Source: Paraburkholderia solitsugae (GTDB lineage Bacteria; Pseudomonadota; Gammaproteobacteria; Burkholderiales; Burkholderiaceae). From it: a stretch of 64,000 nucleotides of DNA. The notes under the pieces were generated by a model. The model had not been told where the DNA came from, searched no databases, and saw only the letters and a list, made by a program, of their open reading frames with translations. Position numbers and translations under genes: made by a program. The DNA is taken from assembly GCF_013177695.1 (NCBI RefSeq), contig NZ_WOEY01000134.1:1-64000 (forward strand), in the 5' to 3' direction. Of the stretch, positions 8,388 through 17,662 are shown in pieces; the stretch's first letter is position 1; the number at the start of each line of letters is the position of its first letter.

Positions 8388-8993
8388 ATGGCAAACCTTC
8401 CGCCGATCAGCCGCTACCCCGTGCCTGAGCCGGGTGAGTGGCCAGACGACATCCGCGCCCGCATCGTCGAAGTGCAGGAGAAAGCCGGTTTTGTTCCGAA
8501 CGTATTCCTGACGCTGGCGCACCGGCCAGATGAATTCCGCGCCTTTTTTGCCTATCACGACGCGTTGATGCTGAAAGAGGGTGGCTTAACCAAAGGTGAG
8601 CGCGAGATGATCGTCGTCGCCACGAGCGCCGTGAATCAGTGCCTGTATTGCGTGGTCGCGCACGGGGCGATTCTGCGTATTTACGAAAAGGCGCCGTTGC
8701 TGGCGGATCAGGTGGCCGTCAATCATCGTAAGGCGGATATCACGCCGCGCCAGAAGGCGATGCTCGACTTCGCGCTGAAAGTCTGCCGCGAATCCGGCAC
8801 TGTCGACGATGCCGACTTTCAGACGCTGCGTGAGCACGGCTTTTCGGATGAAGACGTGTGGGATATCGCGGCCATCACGGCATTTTTCGGGTTGTCGAAC
8901 CGGATGGCCAACGTTATTTCAATGCGCCCGAACGACGAGTTCTATCTGATGGGGCGCGTGCCGAAAGCGGCAGCGGATGCGCCGCGAAAATAG
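8388..8993 (+). CDS. AhpD-like peroxidase-related enzyme (carboxymuconolactone decarboxylase fold)
   Basis: 201-residue all-helical protein of the alkylhydroperoxidase-D/CMD family. The redox motif is present as NQCLYCVVAHG (Cys-x2-Cys with a downstream His) near residue 85. EREMIVVATSAVNQC and FFGLSNRMANV are typical of the uncharacterised peroxidase-related subfamily. The start at 8388 has a GGAG-type ribosome site; upstream in-frame ATGs at 8301 and 8316 add a non-family leader. It is divergent from the DedA-rhodanese gene. Likely role: thiol-dependent peroxide defence. Substrate and partner are unknown. Confidence 0.87.
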   Translation: MANLPPISRYPVPEPGEWPDDIRARIVEVQEKAGFVPNVFLTLAHRPDEFRAFFAYHDALMLKEGGLTKGEREMIVVATSAVNQCLYCVVAHGAILRIYEKAPLLADQVAVNHRKADITPRQKAMLDFALKVCRESGTVDDADFQTLREHGFSDEDVWDIAAITAFFGLSNRMANVISMRPNDEFYLMGRVPKAAADAPRK

Positions 8994-9063
8994 CATCGGA
9001 GCGCTTGCTGCGGACTCGTGGCGTGCGTGAGAACGGGTGCTCATGCACGTCTCATGCACGCCC

Positions 9064-10314
9064 TTAGGCCGTCGCCGGCTCGGGGCGAATTGAGGGCGTG
9101 CTGACGGCCTTGTCGTCGATCGGGAAGTGCAGCATCGCGGCGATGAGTCCGGCGGCGACCGTTGCTTCCCACAGCAGCGAATACGAACCCGTCAGATCGA
9201 ACACCAGACCGCCTAGCCACGCGCCCAGAAACGAGCCGATCTGGTGGCTTAGAAAGCAGACCCCAAAGAGGCTCCCAAGGTGCCGGGTGCCGAACACTTT
9301 CGCTACGAGCCCGCTCGTCAGCGGCACGGTCCCAAGCCAGGTCAGCCCCATCACGGCCGCGAAGATGACGACCGAAGCAGAGGTCTTCGGCAGCAGGAAG
9401 ACGGTGCCGATCGTCACGCTGCGAATCAGGTAAAGCCAGCCGAGCACATGGTGCTGCCGGAACCGGCCGCCGAGCCAGCCGCATCCCCAACTGCCCGCCA
9501 TGTTGAACAGGCCGATCAGGGCGAGCGCCGTCGCGCCCAGCCCGACAGGCATATGACAGAGCGTCAGATATTCGGGCAAATGGGTGGCGATGAACGCAAG
9601 TTGAAATCCACAGGTGAAGAAGCCGAGCGTCAGGAGTCGATATCCGCGATGCCGGGCCGCCTGAGCGAATACCTTGCTAAGCGGCATGGCGGGCGGCTCC
9701 TGGACCGGCGTGCCGACATTCGCGCGCCGGTCGAGCACGATGCCAAGCGGCGCGATCAGCAACATCAGGAAGGCCAGCACGAAGAGCGATGTGGCGATGC
9801 CCGAGCTGAGCCGGATGCTCTGCACGAGCGGGATCATCAGCACCTGTCCGGCCGAACCGCCTGCGCTAACAAGACCCATCGCCATGCTGCGTTTTTCCGG
9901 GGAAGCAATGCGGCCGACCGCCGGCAACACCACACCGAACGTCGTGCAACTGACGCCGATGCCGACCAGCAGACCCATGCCGACGATCAGCATCGGGCCC
10001 GATGGCGCGACGGCCGGGACGCCCAGGCCCGCGGCGAATGTCGTCGCGCCGAACGCGACCACGGGCGCCGAGCCATAGCGGTCCGCGGCGGCGCCCGCGA
10101 ACGGTTGCGCGAAACCCCACACCAGGTTGTGCAGCGCGATCGCGAACGCGATCAGCGTGACGGGCAGGCCGCGGTCGAACGAGAACGGCCCGATGAAGAG
10201 CCCGAAGGTCTGCCGGATACCCATGGCGGCGCTCAGAATCAGCGCGCCGGCGATGATCACGAGCGTCGTCTGATTGAACGGCACGGCGAGGCGTTTGCTC
10301 TGTGTGGTGGACAT
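9064..10314 (-). CDS. MFS transporter
   Basis: 416-residue major-facilitator carrier with about twelve membrane helices. The N-terminus holds AMGIRQTFGLFIGPFS and the loop GAAADRYGS typical of the oxalate/formate-antiporter-like MFS_1 branch. The ATG at 10314 has a good AAGGAG site; an upstream extension is rejected because it runs into the LysR gene. It lies 109 bp downstream of that LysR gene on the same strand, which probably regulates it. Substrate not evident; an organic anion is plausible. Confidence 0.82.
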   Translation of the reverse strand: MSTTQSKRLAVPFNQTTLVIIAGALILSAAMGIRQTFGLFIGPFSFDRGLPVTLIAFAIALHNLVWGFAQPFAGAAADRYGSAPVVAFGATTFAAGLGVPAVAPSGPMLIVGMGLLVGIGVSCTTFGVVLPAVGRIASPEKRSMAMGLVSAGGSAGQVLMIPLVQSIRLSSGIATSLFVLAFLMLLIAPLGIVLDRRANVGTPVQEPPAMPLSKVFAQAARHRGYRLLTLGFFTCGFQLAFIATHLPEYLTLCHMPVGLGATALALIGLFNMAGSWGCGWLGGRFRQHHVLGWLYLIRSVTIGTVFLLPKTSASVVIFAAVMGLTWLGTVPLTSGLVAKVFGTRHLGSLFGVCFLSHQIGSFLGAWLGGLVFDLTGSYSLLWEATVAAGLIAAMLHFPIDDKAVSTPSIRPEPATA

Positions 10315-10423
10315 GGTTCTGATCTCCTTGGACACCATGGTCGCAGTGAGCGTCAGAAGCGGCAAAAGAAAAGATTTTGACGACAGGTGAGCGCGGCTCA
10401 CCTGTTCAGGTTGGATGTGGGGT

Positions 10424-11386
10424 TCAGTAGCTGGCGCGACGCAATCCCGTGCCGGCAGCATCCGATGGCGTGTCGAACTGCTCAGCCTCGCTGAGCAGCC
10501 ACCGCTTGAAGTCGAACAGTTCCGGGCGCTGCTGCGCGCTATCCGCATTTTGCGCGCACACCAGCCAGTAAGCCGTGGAGGAGGCGATCGTGTGTGGACT
10601 GGCTTCGACGAGTGCGCCGGTCGCGAGATCGCGGTCCACCAGCGGCCGTCTGCCGAGCGCGACGCCGAGGCCCATGCTCGCGGCTTCGAAAGCAAGCTGG
10701 ATCGTGTCCACGCGTAACCCGTCGTTCAATTCGAACCCTTCGGTGGCGGCCCCATCTATGGCGACCCCGTCGATCCACGCCTGCCAGTCCTCGCTTGCCG
10801 AGTTCACGTGAATGAGCGTCGCGTGGCGCAGATCGACGTTGCCGTGCTCGTCGCGCAGACTATCCCTGTAAGCAGGGCTGCACACCGGCACCAGGCGTTC
10901 GCCGAACAGACGCGTCCAGGCGGTCCCCGCGACCGGGGCGCGGCTGAGGCGAATGGCGAAATCGAAGCCGTCGACGGGAAAGCCGACCTGACGGTGCGAC
11001 GTGTCGACGGTGACATTTGCATCCGGCCAGTGTGTGCGAAAGGCGGCCAGGCGCGGCAGCAGCCAGCGCGAGGCTAACGTGGGCGCGCAACTCAGCGCGA
11101 TTGGGCGATTCGCGCGGTGGTTCGGCAGGCGCTGCGTGCCGATCGCGATCAGCGAGAACGCTTCGGATACGTACGACAGATAATCGGCGCCCGCCGCCGT
11201 GAGCGAAATGCCGCGCGGCTCGCGCACGAACAGTTCCACGCCGAGCGACTGCTCGAGGCCGACGATGCCGTGACTAATGGCGCTCGGCGTGACGTTCAGT
11301 TCCGCGGCGGCGAGCTTGAAACTCTGATGCCTGCCGGCCGCTTCGAAGAAGCGAAGCGCGGGCAGGGGCGGCAGGCGAAGCGGCAT
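10424..11386 (-). CDS. LysR-family transcriptional regulator (GcvA-like)
   Basis: 320 residues. N-terminal winged helix-turn-helix (about 8-65: LPALRFFEAAGRHQSFKLAA, then NVTPSAISHGI), followed by a periplasmic-binding-protein-like effector domain (about 95-300) starting near LSCAPTLASRWLLPRL, the pattern of the GcvA/AmpR-like LysR branch. It sits upstream of, and parallel to, the MFS gene, so it probably controls that carrier and itself. Inducer unknown. Confidence 0.87.
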   Translation of the reverse strand: MPLRLPPLPALRFFEAAGRHQSFKLAAAELNVTPSAISHGIVGLEQSLGVELFVREPRGISLTAAGADYLSYVSEAFSLIAIGTQRLPNHRANRPIALSCAPTLASRWLLPRLAAFRTHWPDANVTVDTSHRQVGFPVDGFDFAIRLSRAPVAGTAWTRLFGERLVPVCSPAYRDSLRDEHGNVDLRHATLIHVNSASEDWQAWIDGVAIDGAATEGFELNDGLRVDTIQLAFEAASMGLGVALGRRPLVDRDLATGALVEASPHTIASSTAYWLVCAQNADSAQQRPELFDFKRWLLSEAEQFDTPSDAAGTGLRRASY

Positions 11387-11549
11387 GGTGCATCCCCAAG
11401 GGCGGCGCGGCGGGCGCCGTGACGGTGCAATAGCGCGCCGGTGCGCGCATGCTGTTTCGGGAAAGGATACCTTGCAAACCGGTTTCGATTGTTGCCCGCG
11501 TGTCTTGCGCGTGTCGCGCTGATTCGCCTGAGGCTCGAGGCGTGAGCGC

Positions 11550-13517
11550 CTACGTCCCGACGGCGTGACCCTGCTCGACCGTCGTCTGCAAATAGGTCGA
11601 GACGGCGCTCGCCCGCATCGGTCGGCCGAACAGATAGCCCTGCATCGCGCGAGCGCCCAGCGCCTGGACGACGTCGGCTTGCGATGCCGTTTCGAGTCCT
11701 TCGACGATGCATTCGAGTCCGAGATTTCTGCACAGATCGAGCACCGACTTGACGATCTTCTTCGACGCGCTATTGGAATCCACGTCGGTCATGAAGCTGC
11801 GGTCGATCTTGATCGTGTCGAAGGGCAGGCGATGCACGTAGCTGAGGCTCGAATAGCCGGTGCCGAAATCGTCGAGTGAGACGCGGCAGCCGGCTTGCTT
11901 GATCATCGTGAGCGAACTGTGGGCCTGCTCGAAATCGCGCGTTACCGCGGTTTCCGTGATCTCGAAGTTCACGTGATGCGCGGGCACACCGCTGTCCAAC
12001 ACGATATCGACCAGGCGGCGAGCGCGTGGCGAAGTCGAAATATCGATCGCGGAGAGATTGAACGACAGGTAGAGGTCGGACGGCCAGCGCGATACTTCCT
12101 CAAGCGCTTTGCGCAGCAACACCTCGGTGACGTGCAGAATCAGGTCGGTACGCTCGGCAATCCGAATGAATTCCTCAGGCCTGACTGCGCCTAGCCGCGC
12201 GTTGTGCCATCGCCCGAGCGCCTCCATGCCGATGGTGCGTTGCGTGAGCACATCGTAAATCGGCTGAAACTCGAGGAGCAGTTCGGACTCCAGGTCCGCA
12301 TGGCGGAGTTCCTGGGCGACGAGACTCGAGCGCCGGATCCGCGTCTCATGTTCCGTCGAGAAGATGACCGGTGTGCCGCGGCGGCTTTCCTTGCCGACGT
12401 ACAAGGCGGCATCGGCGCGTTCGAAAACCTGCTGGACGGTCGTGCCTGCTTCCGGAAACGCTGCCCAGCCGATCGTTCCTGTCAGCTCGGCGACATTGCC
12501 GGCCACCCGATAGGGCTGGCTGAGCGCTTCGCAGACGCGCTCTCCCAACTCGACCAGCGTCTCGTTCGCCAGTTTGTGCTGGGCCAGCACGCCGAATTCG
12601 TCGCCGCCCAGGCGCGCGAAGAAAATGCCAGGCTCGGCGAACGCCAGCAGTCGCACGCCGACTTCCTGCAGCACGAGGTCGCCGCTTGCATGTCCGTAGA
12701 TATCGTTGACCTGTTTGAAGCCGTCGAGATCGATCAGCCCGACGTTGAAGCCGCCGCCGGTGCCGAGCGCCTGTTCCGATAGCGCGCGCAGCGAGGCGAA
12801 GAAGCTGCGCCGGTTGGGCAGGTCGGTCAGGCTGTCGATGCTCGCGAGCCGGAAGTTGTCGTCACTGAGGGTTTGCGTTTTCTGCTGGCTTACCTGCAAT
12901 TCGCGCTGCGCGTGCACGACGCCAGCGAAAGTCCGGTAATACAGTTCGATGATGAAGGCGAGTGCGACGCCGACCAGCGTCATGTCGATTGCCATCGCGA
13001 TGAAGATAGGCGAGCGCGTGTAAACCAGAAACGCCGAAAAGCTTAGGACGACGATCGAGAGCAGAAGCAGGGCGGCCGCCCGCAGATGCATGAGACAGAA
13101 TACGCAGCCGACCAATGTCGTCGCCATGTAAAACGTGACTTGCGCCTGCTCATAGGCGGTGCCGTAGGGAAACAGCAAAAGCGACCAACTGCTGAAGGCG
13201 GTGCCGAAGATGCCCGTGAGCCAGATCAGCTTGCGCAGTTCGGGCACGGCCTTGTCGTGCGTCAGAACCCGCTGCCGGACCCGCCACCAGCGCACGCAAC
13301 GGATGATGCACAGCGTGCAGAGCACTCCCGGGAAGTAGATGGACAACCATGCCGGCGTCGACCCCAGATGGGTGATGGCGACAGCCAGCGTGTTTACGAG
13401 CAGAATGAAATAGAGCAGCGGTATCTGGCGGCCGAATGCCTGGAGTTGCGAGCGCACGAGTTCAGGGTCGCCTTCCGCGACCGACAGCGCTTCCCTCAAT
13501 CTGGCTAACCGAACCAT
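11550..13517 (-). CDS. Membrane-bound GGDEF-EAL cyclic-di-GMP protein
   Basis: 655 residues from the ATG at 13517, which has an AAGGA ribosome site; an upstream GTG is less likely. About six hydrophobic segments fill residues 30-205, followed by a short coiled region, a GGDEF domain (intact LGGDEFG near 302-308) and an EAL domain (ME-A-L-GRW near 430, DDFGTGYSS, and IKIDRSFM). The signature residues look intact in both domains, so both synthesis and hydrolysis of c-di-GMP are possible, although many such proteins use only one. The membrane module resembles an integral sensory region and has no recognised ligand. It stands alone with no partner gene. Confidence 0.92.
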   Translation of the reverse strand: MVRLARLREALSVAEGDPELVRSQLQAFGRQIPLLYFILLVNTLAVAITHLGSTPAWLSIYFPGVLCTLCIIRCVRWWRVRQRVLTHDKAVPELRKLIWLTGIFGTAFSSWSLLLFPYGTAYEQAQVTFYMATTLVGCVFCLMHLRAAALLLLSIVVLSFSAFLVYTRSPIFIAMAIDMTLVGVALAFIIELYYRTFAGVVHAQRELQVSQQKTQTLSDDNFRLASIDSLTDLPNRRSFFASLRALSEQALGTGGGFNVGLIDLDGFKQVNDIYGHASGDLVLQEVGVRLLAFAEPGIFFARLGGDEFGVLAQHKLANETLVELGERVCEALSQPYRVAGNVAELTGTIGWAAFPEAGTTVQQVFERADAALYVGKESRRGTPVIFSTEHETRIRRSSLVAQELRHADLESELLLEFQPIYDVLTQRTIGMEALGRWHNARLGAVRPEEFIRIAERTDLILHVTEVLLRKALEEVSRWPSDLYLSFNLSAIDISTSPRARRLVDIVLDSGVPAHHVNFEITETAVTRDFEQAHSSLTMIKQAGCRVSLDDFGTGYSSLSYVHRLPFDTIKIDRSFMTDVDSNSASKKIVKSVLDLCRNLGLECIVEGLETASQADVVQALGARAMQGYLFGRPMRASAVSTYLQTTVEQGHAVGT

Positions 13518-14173
13518 TCCCGTCCTTGTAACGTTTGCGCCGCACACGCAGCTTTGTATATCGGCCGGATCGGTGAGACCTTGAGGGCGTTTTCAGGGGA
13601 AATAAAGCGCGCATTAAATGAGCGGTAAATACGCCCGGCGAGCGAGTCGGCCATAAGTCATTTGTGCAGCGTCAGCTTGCACGAGATTTGCTCATCCAGG
13701 GCGTCGGGGCATGGCCGGATTCGCCCTGCCGGGCGGCCTTGCGCAGGCGGTATCGCTGGCCGCGGCGGTGGTGCGGGACCCTGCGGCGAGCATCGCTCAT
13801 GTTGCAATATGGAGAATTTTCATTGTTTTATTCTTTCCGGATTCTTTATTGCTGAGCGCGGCGGGTGCTGAATACCGAATCGTTGCGATCCACCATAAGA
13901 TAGTAAAAAAGCGTGACTGCAACCGGTTTGCCGCCGCTAAAGCACTGAAATTGCAACGGAATGTGATACGCCGCGAGCAGCCATAAAGCGGGAGAAACGC
14001 GTAAGCGCGCGATTCTTATAGGACTTTGGGACAAAAAAACGTCAAATTGCCGCTGGGCGGGCGATACAAGGCTTACATCCAACGTTTGCGTGAATATGCG
14101 CCTATGCGTTAGTGTGTCGGTCCCGGCGCAACAGATGTGGCGCCGGTTCCATGATTACCATACGGGAAGTGCT
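13518..14173. other. Intergenic region upstream of the HU-like gene
   Basis: About 650 bases between divergent genes. Open frames here (69-91 codons) have no ribosome sites or family resemblance. Bases 13,800-14,000 contain AT-rich stretches, unlike the neighbouring genes. It probably contains the promoters for the c-di-GMP protein and the HU gene; no specific site is recognised. Confidence 0.4.
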
Positions 14174-14452
14174 ATGAACAAACAGGAACTGATTGATGCA
14201 GTCGCCGCAGCGACGGGCGAAAGCAAAGCGGCCACCGGCCAAACCATCGACGCTATTGTCGAAGCGGTGACCAAAGCCGTTGTGGGTGGTGATACGGTGC
14301 AACTGGTCGGTTTCGGTTCTTTCTCGACCGGCGCGCGCGCAGCACGCGTGGGCCGCAATCCGTCGACGGGTGCCGAGATCCAGATCGCGGCAGCCAAGAC
14401 GGTGAAGTTCACCGCCGGCAAGGCATTCAAGGAAGCCGTCAACGCGTCGTAA
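14174..14452 (+). CDS. HU-family DNA-binding protein
   Basis: 92-residue histone-like protein (MNKQELIDAVAAATGESKAA...). It has the HU/IHF fold: two N-terminal helices, the GFGSFS turn, the DNA-intercalating beta-arm tip GRNPSTG (near 60), and the C-terminal VKFTAGKAFKEAVN. The arm residue after RNP and the absence of IHF-specific features favour HU over IHF. The start at 14174 gives the standard length; an upstream in-frame ATG at 14090 does not. Expected to bend and compact DNA as a dimer. Single gene with a long upstream region. Confidence 0.93.
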   Translation: MNKQELIDAVAAATGESKAATGQTIDAIVEAVTKAVVGGDTVQLVGFGSFSTGARAARVGRNPSTGAEIQIAAAKTVKFTAGKAFKEAVNAS

Positions 14453-14480
14453 TGCAACGCGCCTCGCGCCGGAGCATCCA

Positions 14481-14518
14481 CGCGCGTTGTTGTAGCGCGC
14501 GGCGCCCGATGCATCGGG
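14481..14518. terminator. Possible bidirectional terminator between HU and aroG
   Basis: Two GC-rich inverted repeats lie just after the HU stop: CGCGC/GCGCG around 14481-14502, and a perfect 14-bp palindrome CCCGATGCATCGGG at 14505-14518. HU and aroG converge here. No clear T-run follows, so factor-independent termination is uncertain. Confidence 0.35.
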
Positions 14519-14692
14519 TGTGAGGAATCACGCGCTGCCCAGCCCCGGTAAGCGTGTTTAATCGGTGGTTGGTGCGGCGCGTGTGGTGCGCGTTGGCACT
14601 TATGCCGTTGTTGTTGGCTTCTGGTTTTGCGTCATGCACGCTCGCCTTCCGGTTGCTGGTTGCGCGAGATCGTGCAGGCCGCGTCGGTGAGT

Positions 14693-15811
14693 TCAGCCCG
14701 CGCGTCGTTTTCGCGTCGCTTCGGCCAGGGTGTCGAGCGCCGGTTCGGTTTGCGCCCAGCTCACGCAGGCGTCTGTAATCGACACGCCGTGACGCAGCGG
14801 CACACCGGCTTTCAGATCCTGACGGCCTTCTTCCAGATGACTTTCGAGCATGACGCCGATAATGCGGCGCTCGCGCTGAGAGAGTTGCTGCGCGATATCC
14901 TGCACCACTTCCAGTTGACGCAAATGCGATTTGCCTGAGTTCGCATGCGAACAGTCGATCATGACCTGTTCGCGCAGGCCTGCCGATTTGAGCGCCGCGC
15001 AGGCGGCTTCGACGGACGCGCTGTCGTAATTCGGACCTTTCTTGCCGCCGCGCAAAATAACGTGCGCGTCGTCATTGCCACGCGTTTCGAAGATCGCGGC
15101 CATCCCCATCTTGGTCATCCCCATGAACGCATGACTCGCGCGTGCCGCCACGATCGCGTCCGCGGCGATTTGCACGCCGCCGTCCGTGCCGTTCTTGAAG
15201 CCGATCGGGCAGCTCAGCCCCGATGCGAGCTGCCGGTGACTCTGGCTCTCCGTCGTGCGTGCGCCGATCGCACCCCACGCGATCAGATCCGCGATGTACT
15301 GCGGGCTGAGCAGGTCGAGAAATTCGGTAGCCGTGGGCAAGCCGAGACCGTTGATGTCAAGCAGCAGTTGCCGTGCGAGACGCAGCCCCTCGTTGATGCG
15401 GAAACTGCCATCGAGACGCGGGTCGTTGATATAGCCTTTCCAGCCCACCGTTGTGCGCGGCTTTTCAAAGTAAACCCGCATGACGATCAGCAGATCGTCT
15501 CTATAGGTTTGTGCCGCGACCTTGAGCTTGTGCGCGTATTCGATTGCCTCGTCGTGATCGTGAATCGAACACGGGCCGACGATCATCACGAGCCGGTCGT
15601 CACGGCCGTGCAGAATGTCGGCGATTTCCGTGCGGGTTTGCTCGACGAGCGTTTGCACCGGCTGCGGCACAGGCAACTCGTCCTGCAGCAGGGCGGGGGA
15701 AATCAGCGGACGTACCGCGCCGATACGCACGTCGTCGATGCGCGTGGTGTCCTGGGTGGCGTCGGCCGAGCCGACTTCCTGATCGTGCAAAGGATTGTCG
15801 ATGGCGCTCAA
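14693..15811 (-). CDS. aroG: 3-deoxy-7-phosphoheptulonate (DAHP) synthase, class I
   Basis: 372 residues. Catalyses condensation of phosphoenolpyruvate and erythrose-4-phosphate, the first step of the shikimate pathway. Class I alpha motifs: VMIVGPCSIHD, RVYFEKPRTTVGWKG, GARTTESQSHRQLASG, GFKNGTDG, and MIDCSHANSGK with metal ligands. It starts with TTG at 15811, with GGGAG seven bases upstream and no suitable ATG nearby; this is unusual for a biosynthetic gene. Which aromatic amino acid inhibits it cannot be read here, so aroF or aroH naming is equally possible. Confidence 0.9.
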   Translation of the reverse strand: MSAIDNPLHDQEVGSADATQDTTRIDDVRIGAVRPLISPALLQDELPVPQPVQTLVEQTRTEIADILHGRDDRLVMIVGPCSIHDHDEAIEYAHKLKVAAQTYRDDLLIVMRVYFEKPRTTVGWKGYINDPRLDGSFRINEGLRLARQLLLDINGLGLPTATEFLDLLSPQYIADLIAWGAIGARTTESQSHRQLASGLSCPIGFKNGTDGGVQIAADAIVAARASHAFMGMTKMGMAAIFETRGNDDAHVILRGGKKGPNYDSASVEAACAALKSAGLREQVMIDCSHANSGKSHLRQLEVVQDIAQQLSQRERRIIGVMLESHLEEGRQDLKAGVPLRHGVSITDACVSWAQTEPALDTLAEATRKRRAG

Positions 15812-15927
15812 AATATTCTCCCGGACCTGGTATGTGGGGTGGCCTCACGGCCTGAATGGGTGGGTGTTGGTGCGTTGCCTGGCTGCTGCCGGGATTATGA
15901 CACTCGCGCGTGCGGGCCGGATGACCG

Positions 15928-16734
15928 TTATTCGAGGCGTTTGATGAGCGCCATGGCGGCGGCCGGATTGCGTTCCTTGAAGCCGCTGATGATGTAGAGG
16001 TAGACGTCGCGTGCCGTGGTTTTTGCGGGGGCTGCGGCCGAGGTTTCCATGTCGTCCGGTGTGGTGCCTGCGGCGAGTTGGCGGGCGCGTTCGACCCAGG
16101 TGTCGAGGGCCTGGGGCGAATAGCCTTTGGCGTGCTTGTCGCTGGTACCCATGATGCGGGCGTAGGCGAATGGCGCGGTGATGTCGGCGATTTGCGGGTA
16201 GTCGCTGTCGGCTGCCAGCACGACGGCGACTTTGTACTTTCTGGCTAGCGCGATGAATTCGGGGGTCTTGAAGCTGTCGTTGCGGACTTCGATGGCGTGT
16301 CTTAGTGTTTGGCCTTCGATGCTGGCGGGCAGCAGTTTCAGGAAGGCTTCGAAATCTTCCGGGTCGAACTTTTTGGTGGTGGCGAATTGCCAGTTGATTG
16401 GGCCTAGCTTTTGTTTTAACAGCAGCACGCCGCTGGCGAAGAAGCGTTCGATGGTTTCGTTGGCGTCCGCCAGGATTTTTCTGTTTGTTGCGTAGCGGGG
16501 GGCTTTTAGCGAGAAGACGAAATCTTTCGGGGTTTCCTGATACCACTTTTCGTAGCTTGCTGGTTTTTGCAAGCCGTAGAAGGTGCCGTTGATTTCAATC
16601 GATGTGAGGTTTTTGCTCGCGTGGTGGAGTTCACGGCTTTGCGTGAGGTCGGATGGGTAGAAGGTGCCGCGCCAGGGGGCATAGGTCCAACCGCCTATGC
16701 CGATTCGGATTTTGCCGCTTTTCGGGGATGGCAT
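15928..16734 (-). CDS. DUF72-family protein (YecE-like)
   Basis: 268 residues with the DUF72 TIM-barrel signatures: RIGIGGWTYAPWRGTFYP at the N-terminus, SIEINGTFYGLQ, FVFSLKAPRYATN, and VYLYIISGFKERNPAAA near the end. The biochemical role of the family is not established. The family usually carries an E-x-N motif; EINGTFY is seen near residue 47. Codon usage is like the host. It is next to a large inverted-repeat element on its upstream side. Confidence 0.85.
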   Translation of the reverse strand: MPSPKSGKIRIGIGGWTYAPWRGTFYPSDLTQSRELHHASKNLTSIEINGTFYGLQKPASYEKWYQETPKDFVFSLKAPRYATNRKILADANETIERFFASGVLLLKQKLGPINWQFATTKKFDPEDFEAFLKLLPASIEGQTLRHAIEVRNDSFKTPEFIALARKYKVAVVLAADSDYPQIADITAPFAYARIMGTSDKHAKGYSPQALDTWVERARQLAAGTTPDDMETSAAAPAKTTARDVYLYIISGFKERNPAAAMALIKRLE

Positions 16735-16795
16735 TTTTCTCTGCCTCTTTGGGGTGGCTTCGCCGGGAGGGTAGATTAACGCATTTGTTTTGGGT

Positions 16796-17660
16796 TTTGC
16801 CTGCGGGGCGCTTGTTTCGTCTGTTTGCCTACGGCGTTGGGCCTTGCCTGGTTTGTTTGCCTGCGCGGCGCTTTCTGTCTGTACGCCTGCGGCGGTGGGC
16901 TTTTCTTCATCTGTTCGCCTGCGCGGCGCTTTGTTTCTGTGTGCCTGCGACGTGGGCCTTTCCTTGATTTGATATTGGATTATTAGCGTCGCCCCTGTGC
17001 GGGGCAGGCAAAAGAAAGCGGCTCAAACCGCTAATTTTTAAGTGGGTCCCCTGGCTTGGAGGGGATAGTGGTGCATCTGGAATCTGTGTTCTCGCACATT
17101 CAGCGCGAGTGACAAAGCAGTCATACTTCCGGTGGCGCTGCGCGCGCCGACGCGTAATTCAACAACCGATTGTTGCGGTTTCGCCCTCGTATTTTGATTG
17201 GCACCACGACCGCTTGCGGAAATCGCCTTCGAGATGCATGGGTGCCTCGCCGAGGCGAAGCCGATGGCCCCCACCGCGCCCAAACGAAGCCCCTGGTTTC
17301 CCATGCAGACCCATCCGCGACGCACGCAGTGCGGAGTGGGAGCTGATGAGCGCTTTGTCACTAACGCCGAGTGTGCGAGGGCGCGGATTCCAGATGTACC
17401 ACTACCGCGACTGTGCGGGGGACCCGCTTAAGAATTAGCGGTTTGAGCCGCTTTCTCTTGCCTACTTCTCTTTGCGGCCGGCAAAGAGAAGTAGGTGCCG
17501 CCCCGCACAGGGGCAACGCTAATAAACCAATAAGAAATCAAGGAGAGGCCAACGCCGTAGGCGTACAGACGAACAAGCGTCGACGAGACCAACAAATCAA
17601 GGAAAGGCCAACACCGTAGGCATACAAACAAAAAGCGCCGCGCAGGCAAACAAACCAAAC
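16796..17660. repeat. Large inverted-repeat element with tandem about 60-bp units and an internal hairpin
   Basis: The 928-bp gap between the DUF72 and TetR genes is almost entirely one imperfect inverted repeat. Left arm about 16796-17119; right arm about 17342-17660. The left arm starts with three head-to-tail units of 58-60 bp (starts 16796, 16856, 16914) built on TTTGCCTGCGCGGCGCTTT, matched inversely by two units in the right arm. Next come shared blocks: GCCCCTGTGCGGGGC, AGCGGCTCAAACCGCT and a segment around GACAAAGC/GCTTTGTCA. The right arm alone contains a strong hairpin (CCTACTTCTCTTTGC at 17461 with its inverse ending 17494). The centre (about 17120-17341) is unique. No protein-coding sequence is supported. 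Confidence 0.85.
17461..17495. terminator. Strong hairpin inside the right arm of the repeat element
   Basis: CCTACTTCTCTTTGC is followed after five bases by its exact inverse GCAAAGAGAAGTAGG. The stem is about 15 bp. It may terminate transcription coming from either side. The left arm of the surrounding inverted repeat lacks this segment, so it was gained or lost after the arms formed. Confidence 0.5.
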
Positions 17661-17662
17661 CA

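Noticed and set aside
9280..10380. 366-codon open frame opposite the MFS gene at 9064
   Set aside because: Product is dominated by Arg, Asp, Glu and Gln with no fold signature, typical of antisense reading of a membrane protein gene.
13662..13986. Open frames of 63-91 codons upstream of HU
   Set aside because: No ribosome site, no homologous motif, AT-rich low-complexity stretches.
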